Shown here: one piece after another, positions 44,074 through 51,865 of the stretch
Position numbering within the stretch: position 1 is the first letter of the stretch
Layout of the letters: each line of letters opens with the position of its first letter
DNA from: Bacteroidales bacterium UBA4360
GTDB lineage: Bacteria; Bacteroidota; Bacteroidia; Bacteroidales; UBA932
Length of the DNA: 64,000 bases
Assembly (NCBI GenBank): GCA_002393945.1
Contig: DGSO01000016.1
Location: 391-64,390, forward strand
Reading direction: 5' to 3'
Notes under the pieces: model-generated
What the model was told of the DNA's origin: nothing
The model's database searches: none
Seen by the model: only the letters and a program-made list of their open reading frames with translations
Position numbers and translations under genes: made by a program

Positions 44074-45444
44074 ATGAAAAGAGTTTTGACAGTTCTGGCT
44101 ATGGCAGCGGCACTTGCTGCCTGTTCACCCAAGCAGACAATCATCCGTACGGAAGTTCCTCCGCGTCCGGCAGGTCAGGAGGATATGATCCAGTTTGCCG
44201 CAGACCCCATTGAGAATGTGGGTATCGGCGTAGTGGGTCTTGGCATGAGGGGCGGCAGCGCCGTCCAGAGGCTCAGCTTCGTTCCCGGCTGCCACGTTGC
44301 AGCTGTTTGCGATGTGGAACCTGACCGTGCCCAGGCAAGTTTCGACTATATGAATGCCAAGGGTGTGCAGCCTGCAGTCTATACCGGCGATGAGGAAGCT
44401 TACAAGAAGCTTTGCGAAGACCCCAATGTAGACCTTGTGTATGTTTGCACGGACTGGATTCATCACGTACCTGTGGCTCTCTATGCCATGGAGCACGGCA
44501 AGCATGTGGCCATCGAGGTCCCTTCGGCAGAAACCCTTGAGGCCTGCTGGGCACTTGTGAACACCTCTGAGCGCACCAGGAAGCACTGCGTCATCCTGGA
44601 GAACTGCTGCTACGACTTCTTCGAGCTCACAGCCCTCACAATGGCACAGGAAGGCGTCTTTGGCGATATTATCCACGCCGAGGGTGCCTACAACCACAAC
44701 CTGGATCCCTTCTGGGGCGAATACTGGCACAACTGGAGGCTCGACTTCAACCAGGCCCACAGGGGAGACCTCTATCCTACCCATGGCTTCGGCCCTGTAT
44801 GCCAGGCTCTGAACATCCACCGCGGAGACCGTTTCACCACCCTGGTTGCAATGGATACCGATCCTTTCAACGGCCCCAAGCATGTTGAGGCCCGTACCGG
44901 CGAGCCTTGCAAGGACTTCAAGAACGGTGACGTCACCATGACCATGCTCCGTACCGAGAAGGGCAAGACCGTCCTCCTGGAGCACGATGTCCTCACGCCC
45001 CGTCCTTACGACCGCATGTATCAGCTGGTTGGAACCGACGGCTACATCGCCAAGTATCCTTACGGCCAGGCCTGCCTGCGTTCCGAGGGTGCCGAGCAGG
45101 TTGACTACCAGAATCTTGGCTACGAGCAGGTCTACGAGGGCCAGTCCCTGAACGACCTCATGGCAAAATACCGCAACCCCGTCCTCACCGACGAGCTTGT
45201 GAACATGGCTCTCAAGGTTGGCGGCCACGGCGGAATGGATTTCATCATGGACTACCGCCTGATCTACTGCCTCAACCACGGCCTTCCTCAGGACATGGAC
45301 GTCTACGACCTTGCCGAATGGTGCTGCGTAACCGAGCTCTCCCGCATCTCCCTCGAGAACGGCTGCGCTCCCGTTGAGGTCCCCGACTTCACCCGCGGCG
45401 CCTGGAACAAAGTCCAGGGCTTCTCCTACGCCTTTGCCGAGTAG
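44074..45444 (+). CDS. GH109-type alpha-N-acetylgalactosaminidase lipoprotein
   Basis: This 456-residue Gfo/Idh/MocA-fold protein is a lipoprotein (Cys17). It has a Rossmann NAD site (GIGVVGLGMRGGSAVQ, about 50-66), ENCCY near residue 172 and DLYPTHGFGPVCQALNIHRGDR, all characteristic of GH109 enzymes. These use NAD for an oxidation-elimination-hydrolysis cycle and remove GalNAc (e.g. blood group A antigen or Tn). It follows the giant sialidase by 6 nt. This pairs removal of sialate with removal of GalNAc. Confidence 0.87.
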   Translation: MKRVLTVLAMAAALAACSPKQTIIRTEVPPRPAGQEDMIQFAADPIENVGIGVVGLGMRGGSAVQRLSFVPGCHVAAVCDVEPDRAQASFDYMNAKGVQPAVYTGDEEAYKKLCEDPNVDLVYVCTDWIHHVPVALYAMEHGKHVAIEVPSAETLEACWALVNTSERTRKHCVILENCCYDFFELTALTMAQEGVFGDIIHAEGAYNHNLDPFWGEYWHNWRLDFNQAHRGDLYPTHGFGPVCQALNIHRGDRFTTLVAMDTDPFNGPKHVEARTGEPCKDFKNGDVTMTMLRTEKGKTVLLEHDVLTPRPYDRMYQLVGTDGYIAKYPYGQACLRSEGAEQVDYQNLGYEQVYEGQSLNDLMAKYRNPVLTDELVNMALKVGGHGGMDFIMDYRLIYCLNHGLPQDMDVYDLAEWCCVTELSRISLENGCAPVEVPDFTRGAWNKVQGFSYAFAE

Positions 45445-45640
45445 GCTTGGCTTTCAGGAGGCCTGTTGGCGGCCTGTATGGCTGCCTGTCTGGCCGCCTG
45501 TCTGGCCGCCGTATACATTCAAACCACCGTTTTTGCTCACAGGAGGCCGAAAACGGTGGTTTGCCCATGTTTAAACAACGCCAAACCACCAAAAACGCCC
45601 TTCCAGAGCCCAATACGGTGGTTTGAATGTATTCAACTGC
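45445..45640. repeat. Composite repeat: 12-bp tandem units plus nested inverted repeat
   Basis: Four 11-12-bp units of the type GCCTGTCTGGCC run from 45461 to 45507. They are followed by a nested inverted repeat. Its outer arms are a perfect 18-bp match (45513-45530, core ATTCAAACCACC, with 45615-45632). Inside, GGTGGTTTG (45555-45563) pairs with CAAACCACC (45582-45590). The repeats translate in both directions without a plausible protein. Together with the promoter region downstream this fills the 324-bp gap without a gene. Confidence 0.75.
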
Positions 45641-45674
45641 CGTCATTCCCCGGCACCCGATTCCCGCCCGGCAC

Positions 45675-45704
45675 TTTGTTTTATCAAAATTATTCGTATC
45701 TTTG
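45675..45704 (+). promoter_or_regulatory. Promoter of the micropeptide 5 operon
   Basis: TTTG (45675-45678) and TATCTTTG (45697-45704) are 18 nt apart. They lie 64 nt before the micropeptide ATG at 45769. Confidence 0.6.
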
Positions 45705-45768
45705 CACGCTTTGGCCATTTAGGCTGCACACACATTGATAACACAAACAATAACTTAATATCACACAA

Positions 45769-45894
45769 ATGAAAACACAGTATGAACAGCCGGATACCGA
45801 GATGGTCATCATGGTGCACGAACAAAACTTCCTGGCTTCAGGAGAAGACCTTGAAACAAAAAGCCAGGGCGGTGGCAATACTTTTTGGGAATAA
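45769..45894 (+). CDS. Micropeptide 5 of the MK-Y-P-E/W family
   Basis: This 41-codon ORF opens MKTQYEQPDTEMVIM, has NFLASGED in the middle and ends NTFWE. It is the first ORF after a consensus promoter and ends 12 nt before a fimbrillin-like lipoprotein. It differs from micropeptides 1-3 in having Leu instead of Cys at the central motif. Confidence 0.75.
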   Translation: MKTQYEQPDTEMVIMVHEQNFLASGEDLETKSQGGGNTFWE

Positions 45895-45906
45895 AAGAAA
45901 ACGGAG

Positions 45907-47685
45907 ATGAAAACAATTTATTATTCAATATTAGCTCTAAGTGCAGTTATTGCATTTTCTGTATCTTGCTCTAAGGAGGAATCTGCTCCTGCAGATGTTA
46001 CCGAGCCCGTTGCTTACAAGATTCTTGACGATACTATACCCTACGAAATAGTCGCCGAAATAAGTAAAGAAGACCAGACAACCAAGACCCAGTATGCAGG
46101 CAATGTCACCTTTGGGTGGACCAGCGGTGACCAGGTGAGAATGCCCGTCATGAAGAAATCGGCCGGCAGCATTATCGGATGTGATTTCTATACCTTTACG
46201 ACATCCGCCAAGTCCGGAAGCGCCAGCGCATCTTTTGTGCGTAACAACGCCTATGAAGATCTTGATTATGACCCCAATCCCAGTAATGCAGATAATACTT
46301 GGACAAGCATGGGATATTTTGTGTACCCTATATCGTTGTTTAATAAGGAATACTCCGGAGAAAAGCCGGTTGTGAATCTGCCTTCAAGCATTACCTACAG
46401 CGCATCCAATCCTCTTGACGGCGGCATTGTTCCGCTCATCGGGCGCAAGGACGGTGACAGCTACAAGTTCTCCACCGCAGTTGGATTCATAAAGCTCACC
46501 ATCTCCAACGCTCCTGCTGCTGCAAAATCCGTCAAACTTGTTTCTACTGACAAGCCCCTTGCAGGAAAATTCGTAATCTCAGATGTTGACGCCATCGTTT
46601 CACAGATAGCCAACACATCTGCGACTGAAGGAGTATATGGACTGTCCCTGACAAGTCTTTCATTGACCGCAGGCGAAACATATAGTTTCTACCTTCCCCT
46701 TCCGGTAGGTGATTATTCTGCACGCAGCCTTTCTCTGAGCCTTCTTGACAGTAACGGCCTTCCTCTTCTGGAGAAACTCATTACCCCTGCACTCTCAATT
46801 GAACGCAATGTCGTCCTTGAAATACCCGAACTTCTTTATCACAGGGTATATGTGAAGGGAAGCCTGTCCGCGCCGAAGATATGGACGGAAAAACCTTCAT
46901 CCGCCAATACCATAAGGGTGCATATTTCCGATACCAAACTTACCGGTGCATCTTACGATAAGAACGTATGGGTTGACGGCAACAAATTTGGCGACAGTCA
47001 AAATGGCTCATATAATTTGACAGGGCTTAAGAGTGTGTCCAATACACCTCTTCTTACTGCAAGCGGGTTGTATTACCTTCAGTATATCGTCTCTTCTGAC
47101 GGCACTATCCCTTCAAGCCTGTCAGATGCCAGTGTCCTGGCATACGGCTCCGTTCCTTTCTACTACAGTCCCTCCGCAAACAAGATTCCTGTACAAGAAA
47201 GCTGGCTTGACGTGCCTTATATCTCCACCGCCGAAGGCGCTGTAAGCAATCTTGTGGATGGAGCAGTCAGTTACTGGCATTCCCCTTGGGGCTCTGAGAA
47301 TCCCGCAAGAAATGCAACCTATGGGCAGATTATTTCCGTGGATCTTGGCGCTGGCAGTCGTACCACCGACGGCAACTTCTACTTCTCATTCCGCACAAGG
47401 AAAGGTGCTCTCAACGACCATGCAAGGCATGTTGTTGTGTACGTTTCGAATGAAAAGTGGGACGGGGCTGGCTTTGATACCAACAAAGTCAAGGTAGGAG
47501 AAACAGACAACGCAATCGATGGTATTTACCCGTATAACGGAGAATGGATTAAGAATCCTATCATTTGCTCCGGTACAGGTACTTACAGGTATATTACCGT
47601 GAGCATCCTTACCAATATGGCGGGAACAGACTTGAGAACCTCCGGTTGCACCCATATGGATGAGATAGAGTTCTACACTCTGTAG
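45907..47685 (+). CDS. Fimbrillin-like lipoprotein with F5/8 C-terminal domain
   Basis: This 592-residue lipoprotein (Cys21, SVSC) has an N-terminal fimbrillin-like region (TTKTQYAGN, FGWTSGDQVRMP, about 40-310), a connecting Ig-like stretch, and a C-terminal F5/8-type domain (about 435-592). The latter has YWHSPWGSE, YGQIISVDLGAGS and a closing CTHMDEIEFYTL. The gene is less GC-rich than the neighbouring operons. Its stop directly abuts palindromic element R2. The role is probably surface glycan binding. Confidence 0.8.
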   Translation: MKTIYYSILALSAVIAFSVSCSKEESAPADVTEPVAYKILDDTIPYEIVAEISKEDQTTKTQYAGNVTFGWTSGDQVRMPVMKKSAGSIIGCDFYTFTTSAKSGSASASFVRNNAYEDLDYDPNPSNADNTWTSMGYFVYPISLFNKEYSGEKPVVNLPSSITYSASNPLDGGIVPLIGRKDGDSYKFSTAVGFIKLTISNAPAAAKSVKLVSTDKPLAGKFVISDVDAIVSQIANTSATEGVYGLSLTSLSLTAGETYSFYLPLPVGDYSARSLSLSLLDSNGLPLLEKLITPALSIERNVVLEIPELLYHRVYVKGSLSAPKIWTEKPSSANTIRVHISDTKLTGASYDKNVWVDGNKFGDSQNGSYNLTGLKSVSNTPLLTASGLYYLQYIVSSDGTIPSSLSDASVLAYGSVPFYYSPSANKIPVQESWLDVPYISTAEGAVSNLVDGAVSYWHSPWGSENPARNATYGQIISVDLGAGSRTTDGNFYFSFRTRKGALNDHARHVVVYVSNEKWDGAGFDTNKVKVGETDNAIDGIYPYNGEWIKNPIICSGTGTYRYITVSILTNMAGTDLRTSGCTHMDEIEFYTL

Positions 47686-47794
47686 CCGTGAAATGTAATA
47701 GCCTGAGTACCAGGCGATAAGGTAAAAGCCTTTCCCGGAAACGCGGAAAGGCTTTTGCGTAAGTGGCTGTTGGATAGGGAGTTGTATTTAACGG
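47686..47794. repeat. Nested palindromic element R2
   Basis: Outer arms CCGTGAAATGTAA (47686-47698) and TTGTATTTAACGG (47782-47794) pair with two mismatches. A small side hairpin GCCTG...CAGGC lies at 47701-47715. The inner stem is AAAAGCCTTTCC (47724-47735) / GGAAAGGCTTTT (47745-47756). It is nearly identical to R3 in its left and central parts. The left arm starts immediately after the stop of the preceding gene. Confidence 0.8.
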
Positions 47795-47918
47795 GCGGAG
47801 GGGAATCGTTGGAATTTTTTCAGATTCTGAATATCAATTACGGAACATTAAGAAAGATTTATACGTTTCTGAATGTGAGTTGGGAAAAAAGAGTATATTA
47901 TTGCAGTCAACCAAAATT

Positions 47919-48534
47919 ATGTTGACTATGAATAAGTACGCAAACATCCTGTTCGACGGTTCATTCAAGACCGTTGTATGTGCACCTCAAAACGAGGATC
48001 TTCTTATCAAAATCATCGAGCTCATGATTCCCGGGAAACACATTACCAAACTCGAACCCGGAGATAAGGAAAACCATGGTTTGTCTGTTTCAGATAAAAT
48101 TACTACTTTTGACCTGTATTGTACAAGTGACAAGGGAGAGCAGTTTATCGTAGAAATGCAATTTGCCAGCCAGCGGCATTATGCCGACAGGATGTTGAGC
48201 TATGCAACATATCCTATCAGGGCACAGCTGACGTCAAAGCTTAATGTACGGAAGGATAAACAGTCGAGAGGTGAGTTTGTGGATAAAATACGAAAGAATT
48301 ATGCGCACAGAACTTGACATTATTGCCGAAAAGAACTACGCCCGGGAAACCGGAAAAGCTGAAGGTCATGCCGAAGGCCTGGCTGAAGGTAAGGCGAAAG
48401 GCCTGGCTGAAGGTAAGGCCGAAATGCTGAAGAAGATCAAGACCGCAGTGGCCATGTTCAAGAAAGGATCTTCCGTTGAAGAGATTAGCAAGGAGACCGG
48501 TCTCAAGAAGGAAGACATCATGGATTTGCTTTAG
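47919..48534 (+). pseudogene. Rpn/PD-(D/E)XK nuclease family transposase remnant
   Basis: The N-terminal part (from the ATG at 47919 or 47928) contains LFDGSFKTV, the conserved lysine-bearing start, and FDLYCTSDKGEQFIVEMQFASQRHYADRMLSYAT, the catalytic D...ExQ core of the Rpn/PDDEXK_2 family. It then runs off into an unrelated tail and stops at about 48317. A different frame (48244-48534) carries the family's typical C-terminus, with MRTELDIIAEKNYARETGKAEG and GLAEGK repeats. The roughly 120 residues that normally lie between are missing. This is therefore an internally deleted, frameshifted gene. Confidence 0.75.
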
Positions 48535-48546
48535 CGTGTAATAAAG

Positions 48547-48655
48547 CCGTGAAATGTAATAGCCTGAGTGACAGGCGATAAGGTAAAAGCCTTTCCCGGA
48601 AACGCGGAAAGGCTTTTGCGTAAGTGGCTGTGGGAGAGTTGGTTGCATTTCACGG
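48547..48655. repeat. Nested palindromic element R3
   Basis: Outer arms CCGTGAAATGTAA (48547-48559) and TTGCATTTCACGG (48643-48655) pair with a single mismatched position. The side hairpin and the inner stem, AAAAGCCTTTCC (48585-48596) / GGAAAGGCTTTT (48606-48617), are identical or nearly so to R2. R2 and R3 lie in the same orientation on either side of the nuclease remnant. Confidence 0.82.
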
Positions 48656-48732
48656 GTTGGAGGCGAGATATATTTTGGCAAATCGGAGAAAAATGAGTAA
48701 CTTGCACGGCTTATTTTAATAACACAAAACCG

Positions 48733-51700
48733 ATGAAAACCAAACTCAAAGCGTTCCTGTCGGCGGCGGCTGCGGCACTGCTCGCGCTGTCCACCATGCA
48801 AGGTGCTCTGGCTCAGGGGAAAATCACCGTTGAAGGTACCGTCATCGACGACCTTGGTGAGCCCATGATAGGTGCCGGTATCCTTGTTAAGAACACGGTC
48901 ATTGGTACCATTACAGACCTGGACGGTCACTATTCCATTACAGTGGATTCGGCCGGCGGCGGTGGTATACTGGTATTCTCCAGCATGGGGTACGATGACC
49001 AGGAAATCCCAGTTAACGGAAGAACAACAATCAATGTGCAGATGCAGCTCCAGTCCACATCCCTCGACGAGGTTGTGGTTGTGGGCTATGGTACCCAGAA
49101 GAGGGAATCCGTGGTGGGCTCTATCGCTACCGTGGATGCCAAGACGCTGAAGGTGCCGTCGGCAAAGCTTTCCACAGGTCTCGCGGGCCAGCTGGCCGGC
49201 GTGGTGGCCGTCCAGAAGAACGGTCAGCCGGGTGAAAAGCAGGCCGATTTCTATATCCGTGGCGTATCGTCGTTCCAGGGAACCGTTACCCCGCTTGTCC
49301 TCGTTGACGGCGTGGAACGTGACCTCGACCTTGTGGACACGGACGACATCGCCTCCTTCTCCATCCTCAAGGATGCATCCGCATCGGCCGTGTACGGCGT
49401 GAGGGGTGCAAACGGCGTCATCCTCATCACTACCAAGAAGGGCGACGTGGGCCGTCCCAAGGTGAACGTGAGAAGTGAAACAGGTATCACCCAGCCGCTT
49501 ATCATGCCTCAGTTCGTGAACTCAGAACAGTTCGCAACCATGTACAACTGGGCAACGGACTCCAATTATTACACGCCCGAAGATATCGCCCATTACGTGA
49601 ACCACACCGATCCCGACCTCTATCCCGACGAGAACTGGATTGACAGGATGTACCGCAAGGCTGCATCCAACCAGAGGGTAAACGTCTCCGTATCAGGCGG
49701 TTCTGATATCGTTCGCTACTATATTTCCGGAAGCTACTTCACTGAATCATCCATATTCAAGAACGCCGGAAACGTTTACGGATACGACTCCTCCATCTCC
49801 TACGACAAGTTCAACTTCCGCGCTAACGTGGACCTGAACCTCACGGAGTCTACCATCCTCACCCTCAACCTCGCAAACATCTACGAGACCAAGGTCTCTC
49901 CCGGAACCTCGTCCGGAAACATCTGGAGCTGGGCATTCTCCACGTCTCCCAATGCTGTCCCGTACGAGTACTCGGACGGCACCATCTCCAAGCCTTCCGG
50001 AACCAATGAGAACCCTTGGAACCTCCTGGTACACACCGGTTATGCCGAATCCTTCACGAACTCATCCCAGTCCGTGATAGGCATCACCCAGGACTTCGGC
50101 AAGCTGTTCGACTCCCTTGAGGGCCTCACCGCAAACCTCAAGTTCTCCTGGGATGCATGGAACTACCAGATCCAGTCCAGGACCAAGACTCCCCGCCAGT
50201 ATCACGCATCAGGCCGTGACGAGGAAGGAAACCTCATCTTCGGAGACCCCGTGGCCGAAGGCACCACAAGCCTTTCCTACGCCGCCGGCGGTTCCTCCTC
50301 GATGAACACTTACCTTGAGGGCTCGCTGAATTACAACAAGCTCTTCGGCGGCGTACACCGCCTGGGCGCAATGTTCCTGTATAACCATACCATCAAGCGC
50401 ACCACCCTCGGCGGAGACGCCAACACATCCCTGCCCTACAAGAACCAGGGTATCGCAGGCCGTCTCACATACGCTTACAGGGACCGCTACTTCGGCGAAT
50501 TCAACATGGGCTACAACGGAAGCGAGAACTTCGCTCCCGGTCACCGCTTCGGCTTCTTCCCGGCCGTCTCCCTTGGTTACCTCATTTCCGAGGAAGACTT
50601 CTGGGCTCCCCTCAAGGACATCGCCAACGTGATGAAATTCAAGGGCTCATACGGTCTTGTGGGTAACGACCAGATCGGCGGCGCCCGCTGGCTGTACCTT
50701 CCCACCGTCATTACCGGCAACTCCGCAACCATCGGCGAAACCGGCGGAAACGGCGGCAGCGGCCTTGCAGTTGGACGTCCGGAGAACCTGAACTTCTCCT
50801 GGGAAGAGGAAGCCAAGCTAAACCTTGGCGTGGAATTCGAGCTCTGGCACCAGCTGCGCGTCATGGCCGATTACTTTGACTCCCACCGTACCGGCATCCT
50901 CATGCTCCGCGGCGGTCTTCCCGGCATCGCAGGTCTCCAGAACACCAGCAAGCTCCCTTACGTGAACGTGGGCGAAACCCGCAACAGGGGTATCGACATG
51001 TCGGCCGAATGGCACAAGCAGATAGGGGAGGTCTTCCTTACCGGAAGGGCCAACTACACTTACAACCGCAACACCCTTGTGAACAACGACGAACCGGACT
51101 GGAAGTACAAGTACCAGAACCGTATCGGCAAGCCTTACGGCGTGGGTGCCGGCCAGCCCTGGGGACTCCTCGCAGTGGGCCTCTTCGAGAGCCAGGAGGA
51201 GATTGACAACTCCCCGGTCCAGACCTTCGGCGAATACCGCGTGGGCGACATCAAGTACCAGGATATCAACGGTGACGGCCGTATCGATTCCGACGACAAC
51301 ATCTACCTGGGCTACACAACCCTCCCTGAAATCACCTACGGTTTCGGCCTCAATGCCGAATACAAAGGCTTCGACATCAACGTCTTCTTCCAGGGCGTGG
51401 ATCACGTGAACTTCTTCGTGAGCGGTTCTTCCCTCACATCCCCGTTCTCCAGCACGGCCATCGAAAGGGCTGCAGTCCAGTCCGATGTATGGGACAACGG
51501 CTGGAACCGCCTTACAAACAACGGCGCAGACCTCTCCAAGGCTGCCGATGCCATCTATCCCCGCCTTTCCAGCGGCTCCGGTCCCGGCTCCTCCAACAAC
51601 AGCCAGACTTCGTCCTGGTGGCAGAGGGACGGCGCCTTCATGAGGCTCAAGAACTTCGAGGTGGGCTATGCCCTTCCCAAGAAGCTTCTGATGCGTCTTG

Positions 51701-51852
51701 GCGGCATACAGTCCGTGAGGGTGTATGTATCCGGAAACAACCTTCTCACCTTCTCGAAATTCAAGCTTTGGGATCCCGAGCAGGGTGGAGGCCAGGGTGC
51801 TTCATACCCCAACAACCGCATCTGGTCCTTTGGTCTTAACGCTAACTTCTAA
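48733..51852 (+). CDS. SusC-like TonB-dependent transporter, glycoprotein locus
   Basis: This 1039-residue outer-membrane transporter has a signal peptide (MKTKLKAFLSAAAAALLALS...) and a carboxypeptidase-regulatory-like domain (KITVEGTVIDDLGEPMIGAGI, about 30-110). The plug has FYIRGVSSFQGTVTPLVLVDG and ILKDASASAVYGVRGANGVI. The barrel ends in WSFGLNANF. A poor -7-like TAACTTG lies near 48698. It heads a five-gene run (SusC-SusD-F5/8 lipoprotein-M60-Big_2), which suggests uptake of glycans or glycopeptides released from host glycoproteins. Confidence 0.93.
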   Translation: MKTKLKAFLSAAAAALLALSTMQGALAQGKITVEGTVIDDLGEPMIGAGILVKNTVIGTITDLDGHYSITVDSAGGGGILVFSSMGYDDQEIPVNGRTTINVQMQLQSTSLDEVVVVGYGTQKRESVVGSIATVDAKTLKVPSAKLSTGLAGQLAGVVAVQKNGQPGEKQADFYIRGVSSFQGTVTPLVLVDGVERDLDLVDTDDIASFSILKDASASAVYGVRGANGVILITTKKGDVGRPKVNVRSETGITQPLIMPQFVNSEQFATMYNWATDSNYYTPEDIAHYVNHTDPDLYPDENWIDRMYRKAASNQRVNVSVSGGSDIVRYYISGSYFTESSIFKNAGNVYGYDSSISYDKFNFRANVDLNLTESTILTLNLANIYETKVSPGTSSGNIWSWAFSTSPNAVPYEYSDGTISKPSGTNENPWNLLVHTGYAESFTNSSQSVIGITQDFGKLFDSLEGLTANLKFSWDAWNYQIQSRTKTPRQYHASGRDEEGNLIFGDPVAEGTTSLSYAAGGSSSMNTYLEGSLNYNKLFGGVHRLGAMFLYNHTIKRTTLGGDANTSLPYKNQGIAGRLTYAYRDRYFGEFNMGYNGSENFAPGHRFGFFPAVSLGYLISEEDFWAPLKDIANVMKFKGSYGLVGNDQIGGARWLYLPTVITGNSATIGETGGNGGSGLAVGRPENLNFSWEEEAKLNLGVEFELWHQLRVMADYFDSHRTGILMLRGGLPGIAGLQNTSKLPYVNVGETRNRGIDMSAEWHKQIGEVFLTGRANYTYNRNTLVNNDEPDWKYKYQNRIGKPYGVGAGQPWGLLAVGLFESQEEIDNSPVQTFGEYRVGDIKYQDINGDGRIDSDDNIYLGYTTLPEITYGFGLNAEYKGFDINVFFQGVDHVNFFVSGSSLTSPFSSTAIERAAVQSDVWDNGWNRLTNNGADLSKAADAIYPRLSSGSGPGSSNNSQTSSWWQRDGAFMRLKNFEVGYALPKKLLMRLGGIQSVRVYVSGNNLLTFSKFKLWDPEQGGGQGASYPNNRIWSFGLNANF

Positions 51853-51865
51853 TGGACGAACGCAT

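Noticed and set aside
45466..45738. Plus-strand ORF of about 90 codons over the tandem repeats
   Set aside because: It translates repeat DNA (MAACMAACLAAC) and a nested palindrome; no promoter or family signature.
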